A DNA stretch of 64,000 nt from Mycolicibacterium monacense. Lineage in GTDB: Bacteria; Actinomycetota; Actinomycetes; Mycobacteriales; Mycobacteriaceae. The DNA is taken from positions 310,001-374,000 of the forward strand of contig NZ_AP022617.1 in the NCBI RefSeq assembly GCF_010731575.1. The letters are read 5' to 3'. This document shows positions 8,446 to 19,700 of the stretch, in pieces (positions within the stretch are counted from its first letter, which is position 1; the number at the start of each line of letters is the position of its first letter). The notes beneath the pieces are model-generated. The model did no database searches. It had not been told where the DNA came from and saw nothing but the letters and a program-made list of their open reading frames with translations. The position numbers were made by a program, and so were the translations under genes.

Positions 8446-9777
8446 ATGTGTGGCATTTATTCAACCGTTACGGAGGTGACGGGAATCGGTTACCGGATCA
8501 GTAGAGTCGGGCCGATAAGCGACTCCACTGCCGCCCCCGCCGCCACCGCCGACGGGGCGAACCCCACCCGACTGCCGGGCCGACTGGCTGCGGCGGCGCC
8601 CGTGCTGCTCGTCCTGAGCATCGCCGCGCGGCTCGCGTGGACCTATCTCGCCGCCAACGGCGCCAACTTCGTCGATCTGCACGTCTACGTCGGCGGAGCG
8701 GGTGCGCTCGACGCGCCGGGGACGCTCTACGACTACGTCTACGCCGACCAGACGCCGGACTTCCCGCTGCCCTTCACCTATCCGCCGTTCGCCGCGCTGC
8801 TCTTCTACCCGCTGCACCTGCTGCCGTTCGGGGTCGTCGCCTTCGCCTGGCAGATCGGCATCGTTGCCGCGTTGTACGGCGTGGTGCGCCTCAGCCAGCG
8901 GTTACTCGCCGACGGCGGCGACCGCAGGACCGCCATGCTGTGGACCGCGATCGGCATCTGGCTCGAACCGTTGCGCAGCACCTTCGACTACGGGCAGGTC
9001 AACGTGCTGCTGGTGCTGGCGGTGCTGGCCGCGGTGCACAGTTCGCGGTGGTGGTGGTCGGGACTTCTGGTCGGCCTCGCCGCCGGGGTGAAACTCACCC
9101 CCGCGGTGTCGGGGCTGTACTTCGTCGGTGCGCGGCGCTGGAAGGCAGCGGTCTTCTCGGCGGTGGTGTTCGCCGGCACCGTGGCGGTGTCCGTGGCCGT
9201 GGTCGGTCCGCAGGCGCGGTACTACTTCACCGACCTGCTCGGCGACGCCGACCGGGTCGGCCCGATCGGCACGTCGTTCAACCAGTCCTGGCGCGGTGGC
9301 ATCTCCCGGATCGTCGGGCACGACGCCGGCTACGGTCCGCTGGTCGTGGCGGCGATCCTCGTCACCGCGGTGCTCGCGCTACTGGCGTGGCGGGCGATCG
9401 GGGGCAGCGCGGATCGCTTGGGCGCCATCGTCATCGTCCAACTGTTCGGCCTGCTGCTCTCGCCGATCTCGTGGACCCACCACTGGGTGTGGGTGCTGCC
9501 GCTGATGATCTGGTTGTGGCACGGGCCGCTGCGGCGCCGGGCCGGCGCGCGGGCGCTGCGCTGGGGCTGGTTGGCGCTGACCCTGATCGGGGTGCCGTGG
9601 CTGCTCAGCTTCGCCCAGCCGACGATCTGGGAGATCGGCCGGCCGTGGTACCTGGCCTGGGCCGGGTTGATCTACATCGTCGCCACGCTGGTGACGCTGG
9701 CGTGGCTGGCGACTACCGGCGCTACCGGTCGAGGATCTCGTCGATCTCCCGAGCCATCTGCAGATCTTTCTCCGTGA
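8446..9777 (+). CDS. pimE: Polyprenol-phosphate-mannose alpha-1,2-mannosyltransferase PimE
   Basis: GT87-family membrane mannosyltransferase that adds the fifth mannose, alpha-1,2-linked, in polar PIM synthesis. The protein is strongly hydrophobic with about ten helices. Segments such as [39 protein letters not shown] and [15 protein letters not shown] match what is known of mycobacterial PimE; the catalytic Asp58 of M. tuberculosis PimE corresponds to the D in NFVDLHVY. The ATG at 8446 (MCGIYS) is chosen over an in-frame GTG at 8392 because M. tuberculosis PimE also begins Met-Cys at this distance; GTG 8476 is another option. The 3' end overlaps the convergent pterin dehydratase gene by 56 bases. 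Confidence 0.93.
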   Translation: MCGIYSTVTEVTGIGYRISRVGPISDSTAAPAATADGANPTRLPGRLAAAAPVLLVLSIAARLAWTYLAANGANFVDLHVYVGGAGALDAPGTLYDYVYADQTPDFPLPFTYPPFAALLFYPLHLLPFGVVAFAWQIGIVAALYGVVRLSQRLLADGGDRRTAMLWTAIGIWLEPLRSTFDYGQVNVLLVLAVLAAVHSSRWWWSGLLVGLAAGVKLTPAVSGLYFVGARRWKAAVFSAVVFAGTVAVSVAVVGPQARYYFTDLLGDADRVGPIGTSFNQSWRGGISRIVGHDAGYGPLVVAAILVTAVLALLAWRAIGGSADRLGAIVIVQLFGLLLSPISWTHHWVWVLPLMIWLWHGPLRRRAGARALRWGWLALTLIGVPWLLSFAQPTIWEIGRPWYLAWAGLIYIVATLVTLAWLATTGATGRGSRRSPEPSADLSP

Positions 9778-10006
9778 TACCGCCCTCTGAGTGTGTGACG
9801 AGTACGAAAGTCACTGTCCGCCAACGGATATCGATATCGGGATGGTGGTCTTTCGCCTCGGCGCGCTCAGCCACCCGGCGCACCGCTTCGATGCCGTCGA
9901 GAAACGCCGGGAACTTCACCGAGCGGCGCAGCACCCCGTCGGCCCGCTCCCAGCCGCCCAGCTCCGGCAGTGCGGCGTCCACCTGATCGTCGGTCAACAC
10001 AGCCAT
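9722..10006 (-). CDS. Pterin-4-alpha-carbinolamine dehydratase (Rv1159A-like)
   Basis: A 94-aa PCD/DCoH family protein. The active-site motif appears as [23 protein letters not shown], with the catalytic His pair (HH) and a downstream His. It dehydrates 4a-hydroxy-tetrahydropterins in folate/biopterin recycling; its real substrate in mycobacteria is unclear. It corresponds by position to Rv1159A, between pimE and mutT2. It is divergent from mutT2 and converges on pimE with a 56-base overlap. Confidence 0.92.
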   Translation of the reverse strand: MAVLTDDQVDAALPELGGWERADGVLRRSVKFPAFLDGIEAVRRVAERAEAKDHHPDIDIRWRTVTFVLVTHSEGGITEKDLQMAREIDEILDR

Positions 10007-10033
10007 GCCTTCGACGGTATACCGTCACCGCTG

Positions 10034-10432
10034 ATGGCAGAGCAGATCGTCGTGGCCGGAGCCTTGATCACCGGGTCGCAACTGTTGGTCGCGCAGCGCG
10101 ACCGGCCACCCGAGCTGGCCGGGTTGTGGGAACTCCCGGGCGGGAAGGTCGCGCGTGGGGAGAGCGACTCGGCGGCGCTGACGCGGGAGTTGCAGGAGGA
10201 GTTGGGCATCGACGTCGCGGTGGGTCCACGAATCGGCGACGACATCGCCCTGAGCGCGACGACCGTGCTGCGCGCGTATTTGGTCACCCACCTCGGCGGG
10301 GACCTGCGGCCGATCGACCACCGCGCCCTGCGCTGGGTCGCGGTGCACGAACTCGACGACCTGCCGTGGGTTCCCGCGGACCGGGCCTGGCTCGGGGCGC
10401 TCGGTCACGCGCTGCGCAACGGCGCCGGATAG
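10034..10432 (+). CDS. mutT2: (d)CTP-type NUDIX pyrophosphatase MutT2
   Basis: 132-aa NUDIX hydrolase with the box GGKVARGESDSAALTRELQEELGI (about residues 35-58) and the MutT2-like WELPGG and RPPELAGLWE upstream of it. MutT2 of M. tuberculosis hydrolyses dCTP, 5-methyl-dCTP and related nucleotides, cleaning the nucleotide pool. The ATG at 10034 is preferred to the long upstream extension because the family starts directly with the first beta strand (MAEQIVVAGALI). In M. tuberculosis the next genes are narGHJI; here it is followed by a convergent small membrane protein. Confidence 0.9.
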   Translation: MAEQIVVAGALITGSQLLVAQRDRPPELAGLWELPGGKVARGESDSAALTRELQEELGIDVAVGPRIGDDIALSATTVLRAYLVTHLGGDLRPIDHRALRWVAVHELDDLPWVPADRAWLGALGHALRNGAG

Positions 10433-10439
10433 CGGGCGG

Positions 10440-10712
10440 TCAGTACCGCAGGCGGTCGTCGATCACCCGCACGCGTTCGGGGCCGCGCGCGTGATGTACC
10501 GCATACAGCGGATGCGTCAACACCGGATGGCGGCAGTGCGGGCACGATTGCTGCGGCTGTCGGGCCGACGCCACCGTGAGGTGATGACAGGTGCTGCACC
10601 GCACGACGTGTGCGGCGCCGGCCCAGTTCATCAACCCAATGTAGAGCGCGGCGATCGAGGCCATGGCCAACACGATGATCAAGGCGACGGTGAGTGCCTC
10701 GTAAACCGCCAT
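10440..10712 (-). CDS. Small membrane protein with zinc-ribbon-like C-terminus
   Basis: 90-aa protein: one membrane helix (residues about 8-30, ALTVALIIVLAMASIAALYI), then RCSTCHHLTV and SCPHCRHPV, two CxxC pairs about 20 residues apart that look like a zinc ribbon facing the cytoplasm, then a basic tail. The ATG at 10712 has a good ribosome site (GGAGGTG, six bases upstream). It converges on mutT2 with seven bases between the stops. I do not recognise a named family; a membrane-anchored metal-binding or regulatory role is possible. Confidence 0.75.
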   Translation of the reverse strand: MAVYEALTVALIIVLAMASIAALYIGLMNWAGAAHVVRCSTCHHLTVASARQPQQSCPHCRHPVLTHPLYAVHHARGPERVRVIDDRLRY

Positions 10713-10801
10713 GATCGCACCTCCAAGCCTGTACGACGGATCTCGACGGATGACACCAACGGTACTCGCCGAACCGCTGTCGCGGCAGGTCAACGGCGCT
10801 C

Positions 10802-10969
10802 TCAGGCCTTGCGCGCCCGCTTGTACACCTTCTCCAGTTCCTTGCCCCGGATGCCCATGTGCTCGGCCTTGAGCACCTTGTGCACCACCAGCGGGCACCG
10901 TTTGCACCGCGGCTTGCTGCGGCAGCACTTCTTCTTCGGTTTGAGCTCGGCGAACTTGCTGGACTTCAC
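10802..10969 (-). CDS. Small basic Cys-rich protein
   Basis: A 55-aa very basic protein (starts MKSSKFAELKPKKKCCRSKP, ends YKRARKA) with four cysteines clustered as CC...C..C (residues about 15-25). GTG start at 10969; the frame upstream is closed by a stop and offers no other start. The C-terminal half is a predicted amphipathic helix (VLKAEHMGIRGKELEKVYKR). The high Lys/Arg content suggests RNA, ribosome or DNA contact, and the Cys cluster could bind zinc. It lies divergent to typA, a ribosome-associated GTPase, with about 150 bases between. I recognise no characterised family. Confidence 0.7.
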   Translation of the reverse strand: MKSSKFAELKPKKKCCRSKPRCKRCPLVVHKVLKAEHMGIRGKELEKVYKRARKA

Positions 10970-11116
10970 GGTGCGGACGGGATCCTGACGGAGGCTGGGG
11001 ACGGGCGGGCTCGGGCGCCATTACATTGCCACGGCGCGATCGGGCCGCGGTGGCCTCCCTCGCGTGCCCGGCTGTGCATTTCGCGATCGAGTCACCGCAC
11101 TGCGACAATCACCGAC

Positions 11117-13018
<1,902 letters not shown>

Positions 13019-13049
13019 TCAAGCTTCAGCGGTCGATACTCTGAGGAGC

Positions 13050-14924
13050 GTGCCGACCCGTCCCCGCCGCCACCGCGTGACGTTGGGGGCGTTAGTCTCT
13101 GCCGTCGCACTGCTGCTCGGTGGGTGCACCGTGAGCCCGCCGCCGGCACCGCAGAGCACCGAGACGCCGCAGACCACCCCGCCGCCGGCGCCCAAGGCCA
13201 CCCAGATCATCGTCGCGATCGATTCGATCGGTCCGGGGTTCAACCCGCATCTGCTGTCGGATCAGTCGCCGGTCAACGCGGCGATCGCCGCCCTGGTGCT
13301 GCCGAGTTCGTTCCGGCCGATCCCGGATCCGAACACGCCGACCGGATCGCGGTGGGAGCTGGACCCGACGCTGCTGGAATCGGCCGAGGTGACCAACGAG
13401 AACCCGTTCACCGTCACCTACAACATCCGGCCCGAGGCGCAGTGGACCGACAACGCGCCGATCGGCGCCGACGACTACTGGTATCTGTGGCGTCAGATGG
13501 TCAGCCAGCCCGGCGTCGTGGACCCCGCCGGCTACGACCTGATCACCGGGGTGCAGTCCGTCGAGGGCGCCAAGCAGGTCGTCGTCACGTTCTCCCAGCC
13601 CTACCCCGCGTGGCGCGAGCTGTTCAACAACATCCTGCCCGCGCACATCGTCAAGGACGTGCCCGGCGGTTTCGGAGCGGGTCTGGCCGAGGCGATGCCG
13701 GTGACGGGCGGACAGTTCCGGGTGGAGAGCATCGATCCGCAGCGTGACGAGATCCTGCTGGCCCGCAACGACCGGTACTGGAGTGCACCCGCCAAACCCG
13801 ACCTCGTGCTGTTCCGCCGCGGCGGTGCCCCGGCGGCGCTGGCGGACTCGATCCGCAACGGTGACACCCAGGTCGCCCAGGTGCACGGCGGCGCAGCGAC
13901 CTTCGCGCAACTGAGCGCGATCCCGGATGTGCGCACGGCCCGCATCGTGACGCCGCGGGTCATGCAGGTGACGCTGCGCGGTCAGCTGCCCAAACTCGCC
14001 GATCCGTCGGTTCGCCGGGCGATCCTCGGCCTGCTCGACGTCGACCTGCTGGCGTCGGTGGGTGCCGGCGACGACAACACCGTCACCCTGGCCCAGGCGC
14101 AGGTGCGCTCACCGTCCGATCCCGGGTATGTGCCGACGGCCCCACCCGCGCTGGGCACCGAGGCGGCCCTCGAACTACTGGCCGAGGCGGGCTATCAGAT
14201 GGCGCCGGTGGGGGATGGCGCACCGGGGGCTCCCGCACCGGACCACAGTCGCGGACGCCTCTCGAAAGACGGTGCCCCGCTCACCCTGGTGCTCGGGGTG
14301 GCCGCCAACGATCCGACGTCGGTCGCCGTGGCGAACACCGCCGCCGACCAACTCCGCAGTGTCGGCATCGAGGCGTCGGTGCTGGCGCTGGATCCGGTGA
14401 AGCTCTACGGGGAGGCGCTGGCCGAGAACCGGGTCGACGCCGTCGTGGGGTGGCACCAGGCCGGGGGAGACCTGGCCACCGCGCTGGCCTCCCGGTACGG
14501 CTGTCCCGCGCTGGAGGCGACGCCCGTGCAGACCGCGCCTGCGGCGCCGCCCGGATCGTCGCGGCCGACCACGACCGCGGCTCCGGCGACGACGGCTCCC
14601 GCCACCCCGACGGCCACCCCCACCACCACACCCAGCCCCGCACCGGAATCCGGCGCGCTGGTGCAGGCGCCGAGCAACATCACCGGAGTGTGTGACCGCA
14701 GCATCCAGCCGAAGATCGACGCGGCCCTCGACGGCAGCGAACCGATCGCCGAGGTGATCGACGCCGTCGAGCCACGGCTGTGGAACATGTGGACGGTGTT
14801 GCCGATCCTGCAGGACACCACGATCGTCGCGGCGGGGCCGAGCGTGCGCAACGTGAGCCTCACGGGGGCCGTGCCGGTCGGCATCGTCGGCGATGCAGGC
14901 AGTTGGGTGAAAACCCCGCAGTGA
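13050..14924 (+). CDS. lpqW: Lipoprotein LpqW, PIM/LAM pathway factor
   Basis: 624-aa lipoprotein with a signal peptide ending in the lipobox LLGGC (Cys about residue 26) and a solute-binding protein family 5-like fold ([20 protein letters not shown], then [27 protein letters not shown]). LpqW in mycobacteria steers flux between polar PIMs and LAM and acts near PimE, which is encoded a few genes upstream. The start GTG at 13050 lies 31 bases after the typA stop, so the two may be co-transcribed. A Thr/Ala/Pro low-complexity linker of about 40 residues (about 500-540) interrupts the C-terminal domain. Terminator follows at 14930. Confidence 0.9.
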   Translation: MPTRPRRHRVTLGALVSAVALLLGGCTVSPPPAPQSTETPQTTPPPAPKATQIIVAIDSIGPGFNPHLLSDQSPVNAAIAALVLPSSFRPIPDPNTPTGSRWELDPTLLESAEVTNENPFTVTYNIRPEAQWTDNAPIGADDYWYLWRQMVSQPGVVDPAGYDLITGVQSVEGAKQVVVTFSQPYPAWRELFNNILPAHIVKDVPGGFGAGLAEAMPVTGGQFRVESIDPQRDEILLARNDRYWSAPAKPDLVLFRRGGAPAALADSIRNGDTQVAQVHGGAATFAQLSAIPDVRTARIVTPRVMQVTLRGQLPKLADPSVRRAILGLLDVDLLASVGAGDDNTVTLAQAQVRSPSDPGYVPTAPPALGTEAALELLAEAGYQMAPVGDGAPGAPAPDHSRGRLSKDGAPLTLVLGVAANDPTSVAVANTAADQLRSVGIEASVLALDPVKLYGEALAENRVDAVVGWHQAGGDLATALASRYGCPALEATPVQTAPAAPPGSSRPTTTAAPATTAPATPTATPTTTPSPAPESGALVQAPSNITGVCDRSIQPKIDAALDGSEPIAEVIDAVEPRLWNMWTVLPILQDTTIVAAGPSVRNVSLTGAVPVGIVGDAGSWVKTPQ

Positions 14925-14929
14925 CGCAT

Positions 14930-14961
14930 ACGGGCCCCCACCCCGAAGGGTGAGGGCCCGT
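14930..14961. terminator. Bidirectional terminator between lpqW and the surface-protein gene
   Basis: Arms ACGGGCCC...CACCC (from 14930) and GGGTG...GGGCCCGT (to 14961) form a long stem around a CGAA tetraloop, with single-base bulges. It lies between two convergent stops and is followed by T/G-rich sequence on both sides. Confidence 0.8.
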
Positions 14962-14972
14962 TGGTGGTCGGA

Positions 14973-16256
14973 TCAGGCCTCGGCGCCTCCGGCGTCGCCG
15001 CCGGTGTTCTCGGTTCCGGTCTCCTTCTCACCGGGGTCGTTCGCGTTGTCGTCGTTGGCGTTGTCATCGTTCGCGTTCTGTTCTTCGGACGGTTCCTGCT
15101 CGGTGGTGTCGTCGCCTCCGGTCTCCTCTTCGGATGCGTCCTCCTCGAGCGTGTCCTCGAGCGTCTCCTCGTCGAGGGCTTCCTCTTCTTCGGGAGCATC
15201 CTCGTCGGGCGCTTCCTCCTGGGGAGCCTCCTCGGCAGGCGTCTCGTCGACGACCTCATCGCCGGACTTCTCGTCCACGACGGGAACACCGTCGCCCGGC
15301 TCGGCGCCCGGGCTCTGAGCCTCCTCGCCACCGGCTACCTCGGTCTTGAACGCGGCCGGAGTCACGCCCGAATCGGTGAGGTCCAGGGTCACCGTCTCGG
15401 TGGCCTCCGTCTTCGTCGACGAGACGTCGGCGACGCGCAACGCCGGCAGATCGGGCTTGAGCGCGTCGGCGATCATCTGGCGCAGGGTCAAAAACGCAGC
15501 GACAGTGCCGGATTCCGGGGTGAGAAGCCCGCCGTCGAACCCGAAACCGTTCAGCACACCGCCGACCACGACGCCCGGGATGTCGAGCACCGCGGTGATC
15601 ACGCCCGCGATGTCTCCGACGTTGGCGGCGTCGACCACGGCCTGTGCTGCGGCTCCGGCCGCATTGAACCCGCTGAACACCGGGGTGAGCACTGCGATCG
15701 CGCCGACCGCGAAAACCGTGAGCGCCTGATTGGCGACGTCGAGGACGTTCTGCGCCGTCTGCGTGATGATGCCCTGTACCGGCATCAGGAGTGCGAGCGA
15801 CGGGAAGAGGATCGGTTGCAGGAAGGCCTGCATGATCGCCGGGATCCCCTCGGCCGGGTTACCGCCGACGATCAGTTCGAACGCCTCCCGTAGATTTGCC
15901 GGGATTCCGTCGGGGTTGGTCGGATCGAGTGAGGCGACGACCCCGGTGAAGAACTCCTCGAGCGCCGGCGCCAGCGTCTCGATGTTCGCGAGTTGATTCT
16001 CGAACACCTGCTGCAGAATCGGTGCCGGGTTTTGCGCCACCGTCTGCCCGAGCACCGCGAGGTTCTCCGCCGCCTGGCCGAAGACCTCGATCCAGGTCTG
16101 GATCGGGTTGACGGCGGCGTTGAGCTCGACGCCGATCGTCGACAGCGTCGGCACCTTCGCATCGGGCAACGGCGGCGCAATCGGGCTGATCGCGATCGCT
16201 CCGGCTCCGACCAGCGCCACGCCGGCGGAGAGATACGAACGGGCTGCGATTTGCAT
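14973..16256 (-). CDS. Secreted surface protein with acidic tail, GjpA-porin-like N-terminus
   Basis: 427-aa exported protein. The N-terminus (MQIAARSYLSAGVALVGAGA, then ISPIAPPLPD) is the signal type seen in mycobacterial proteins that databases often label outer-membrane porin GjpA; I use that label only as a likeness. Residues about 40-290 are hydrophobic/amphipathic helices without catalytic motifs. The last 110 residues are extremely acidic (runs such as EEAPDEDAPEEEEALDEE, then NDDNANDD repeats). ATG 16256 with GGAG upstream. It is first of three similar-type genes in a row between lpqW and mshB, where M. tuberculosis carries Rv1167c, PPE17 and PE11. The function is unknown; cell-envelope location is likely. 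Confidence 0.8.
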   Translation of the reverse strand: MQIAARSYLSAGVALVGAGAIAISPIAPPLPDAKVPTLSTIGVELNAAVNPIQTWIEVFGQAAENLAVLGQTVAQNPAPILQQVFENQLANIETLAPALEEFFTGVVASLDPTNPDGIPANLREAFELIVGGNPAEGIPAIMQAFLQPILFPSLALLMPVQGIITQTAQNVLDVANQALTVFAVGAIAVLTPVFSGFNAAGAAAQAVVDAANVGDIAGVITAVLDIPGVVVGGVLNGFGFDGGLLTPESGTVAAFLTLRQMIADALKPDLPALRVADVSSTKTEATETVTLDLTDSGVTPAAFKTEVAGGEEAQSPGAEPGDGVPVVDEKSGDEVVDETPAEEAPQEEAPDEDAPEEEEALDEETLEDTLEEDASEEETGGDDTTEQEPSEEQNANDDNANDDNANDPGEKETGTENTGGDAGGAEA

Positions 16257-16722
16257 GGGTCTCCTTACATCGAGGTAAATCTTTTCCGTTCCACAACTTA
16301 CCTCTCAGTAAGATCACATGATCATGAATTGGCAAACTTCTTGCGCTGACGCAAAGGCTTTGCGATGAACCCGCACGCCTGTTGGAGAACAAAGTAAAAC
16401 GCAGGTAGAGCCATGATCAACGCTGGAATCGATGCGGCCACATGGTGTCTGTCCATGTCATATGTCAGTAGCTGGCAATTTCAAGATCGTTATAATTCGT
16501 TTGAGCAAACAAAGAGTTTTGCTATACGAACGTATACCTCGCGGATTTCGCAGGTGACGCGGCCGTTAATTAGCTGGCAGGACCTTTGCGGAGTGGGCGG
16601 CTTCGTCCGATGTCAGTCCCGTGTGACGGCAACCTCCGCGTCGACCGGCAAAGACACCGACCGGTGACAACGCAGAGCGGCCCCGGACTGATGTCCGGGG
16701 CCGCCTGCGTCGGTGCTACTGA
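16257..16722. other. Intergenic region, AT-richer, upstream of surface-protein gene
   Basis: 466 bases without a supported gene. The part at about 16430-16580 is clearly poorer in GC than the rest of the window and probably holds the promoter of the 427-aa surface protein gene. Next to that gene, CTTAC/GTAAG arms flank CTCTCA at about 16300. At the far end, GGCCCCGGAC...GTCCGGGGCC around 16680-16705 forms a hairpin that probably ends the 1351-aa gene on the minus strand. Confidence 0.5.
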
Positions 16723-19700
16723 TTACTCCGAGGCGGAGCTGGAGCTGGCGGACTCCTTCTTCTTCGAGGAGGTGTCAGCCGATTCCTTCTTCGTCGACTC
16801 GCCGGCCGGCTTCTTGCTACCGCCGACAGCGTTCTCGATGTTCTTCCGGACCCCGTCGAGGTTCTTGCGGGTCTGGTTCGCCGCTCCCTCGAGGTTCTTG
16901 CGGGTCTGGTTCGCGGCCCCCTCGAGGTTCTTGCGGGTCTGCTCCGCGGCCCCCTCGAGGTTCTTGCGGGTCTGGTTGAGACCGTCGTTGACCTGCTTGC
17001 CCGCGGTGTCGAAGGCCTCGCGCAGCTGCACCTGACCCTTCTGGATCTGCTTCTGCAGGTCGGCCACCGGCGCGGGAGGAGCCGGCAACACCGGGTTGAC
17101 CTTCACCTCAGGCAGCTTCGCCTCGGCGGCCGGTGCCTTCTCTTCGACGGGGGCCGTGGCCACCGACAACGTCCGGGACTCCGGCGCGATCCGGGTCGAA
17201 GTGACCTCCGGCGACGCGACCTCACCCGTACCGGCGCTCAGCGTGTTGATCCCGCCGCCGAGCTCACCGCCGATGCTGCCACCGAAACCACCCAGCGCCC
17301 CGCGGATGGCGCCACTGATCGCGGCGCTGATGGCACCGCCGATGTTGACGTCACTCGCGGCCTCGGCGAACGCGTTCACCGCGGCGTAGATACCGGCGCC
17401 GATGGCCTGGAGCGCATCGTTGCCGTTCTCCAGGGCCGACACCGCCGTGGCGCGGAACGCTTCGACGACGGCGTCGGCCGCCGCGGCGAAGTTGTTGACC
17501 GCGTCGACACCGATCTCGGTGATGGCATCCGCCGCCGCACCGAACTGCGCACCGGCTTCGGCGAAGGAGCCGACGAACTCGGCGGGCGTCGGCAGGCCTT
17601 CCAGGCTCGCGCCGATCGCGGCGGAGATCTCTCCGCCGATCTCGGCGAAGCCCTCCAGCGCTGCGGCACCCAGGTCGAGGCCCGCTTCCAGGCCGGCCTG
17701 CAGTGAGGCGCCGAGGTCGGCCAGCACCGGTCCGAGCGAGGCGGACGCCTCGATCAGGGCGCTGATGAAGACCTCCGGGCTGGGCAGGTTCTCCAGGGCG
17801 GCCTCGAACGCGGCGGCCAGGGTGCCACCGCCCTCGACCAGGGCCTCGAGGAAGCCACTGAACGCGGCGCCGCCGATGTCGATGCCCGACTGGATGGCGG
17901 CGGTCAGCGCGGCCGACAGGTTGCCGATGGCCTCGGCAGTCGCATCGGCGATCGCGTTGAAGCCGGGTGCGAAAGCCTCGATGGCGCCCTCGATCGCGGC
18001 GACGAACTCCGCCGGGGTCGGGAAGCCCTCGAACGCCGCGTTGAAGGCAGCTGCCAGTTCTGCTCCGGCATCGAGGAGCACGTCGGCGATGAGCCCCGCG
18101 TCCAGGTCGATGCCGAGGTCGACGATGAGCTCCAGCGCCGCCTCGAGGGAGGCGCCGAGGTCGACGTCGATCGCACCCAGTGCGCTGACGAGGGCCTCGA
18201 CGAACGCCTCCGGCGTCGGGAACGCGCTCAGCGCGGCCTCGAACGCCGCGGCCAGCTGGCCGCCCGCGTCCTGCAGTCCGGCAATGACCGCCTCGAAGGC
18301 CGTCTCGCCGGCCTCGATGCCGGCTTCGATCGCGGCCGTCAGCGCGCTCGAGAAGTTCGCGATCGCCGTGCCGGTGGCATCGGCCAGCGCGGTCAGCCCC
18401 GGGATCACACCTTCCAGGGCCGCCTCGAAGGCGGCGACGAACTCCGCGGGTGACGGGAAGCCTTCGAGCGCGGCATCGAAGATCGCCGCCAGCTCCGCAC
18501 CCGCTTCGGCGAGGGCCTCGCCGAGCGCGGTGGCGTCCAGGTTGAGCCCCAGCTCCACGAAGACCTCGAGCGCGGCGTCGATGGCGCCGGCCAGGTCGAC
18601 GTCGATGGCCCCGAAGGCCGTGACGAGGGCGTCGATGAACGCCTCGGGCGTCGGGAAGGCCTCGATGGCCGCGTTGAACGCCGCCGCGAGCTCACTGCCC
18701 GCGTCGAGCAGACCCGCGACGATGGCGTCGAACGCCTCCACTCCGGCGGCGAAACCGGTCTCCAGCGCCGTCGTCAGGGCGCCCGAGAGATCGGCGATCA
18801 CCTCGGCGGTGGCCGCGGCGAGCGCGTCGAAGCCCGGGACGACGCCCTCGAGGGCGGCGTTGAAGGCGGCGATGAACTCTTCCGGAGTCGGGAAGCCTTC
18901 CAGCACACCGTTGAACAGTGCGGCGAAGTCGGCCCCGGCCTCGAGGAGCGCGTCGGCGATCGCACCGGCGTCCAGGTCGATGCCGAGCTCGACGAGCGCC
19001 TCGAGCGCGACGTCGAGCGCGGCGCCGAGGTCGACGTCGATGGCGCCGAAGGCCGACACCAGGGCGTCGACGAACGCCTCGGGCGTCGGGAAGGCCTCGA
19101 TCGCCGCGGCGAACGCGGCGGCGAGCTCACCCCCGGCGTCCTGCAGCGCGGCGATGACGGATTCGAAGGCGTCCAGACCCGCGGCGAAACCGGCCTCCAG
19201 GGCGCCCGACAGCGCACCCGACAGTTCGGTGAACGCCTCGGCGGCGGCTTCGGCGAATGCGTTGAAGCCCGGGACGAGTCCGGCGATGGCGGCGTTGAAG
19301 GCGGCGAAGAAATCGGCCGGGGTCGGGAACCCCTCGATCGCACCCTCGAACACGGCGGCCAGGTCGGCGCCGGCCTCGATGAGAGCCTGGGCGATGGCCG
19401 TGGTGTCGAGTGCGAGGCCGATGTCGACGAGCGCCTCGAGTGCGACGTCGAGCGCGGCACCCAGGTCGACGTCGATGGCGGCGAACGCGTTCACCAGCGC
19501 GTCGAGGAATGCCTCGGGTGTCGGGAAGGCCTCGATCGCCGCGGCGAACGCGGCGGACAGATCGCTACCCGCGTCCAGCAGGCCGGTGACGATCGCGTCG
19601 AACGCCTCGATGCCGGCAGCCGCGCCCGCGTCGATGGCCGCGGCCAGCGCACCCGACAGCTCGGTGAGCGATGCGGCGGCGGCTTCGGCGAACGCGTTGA

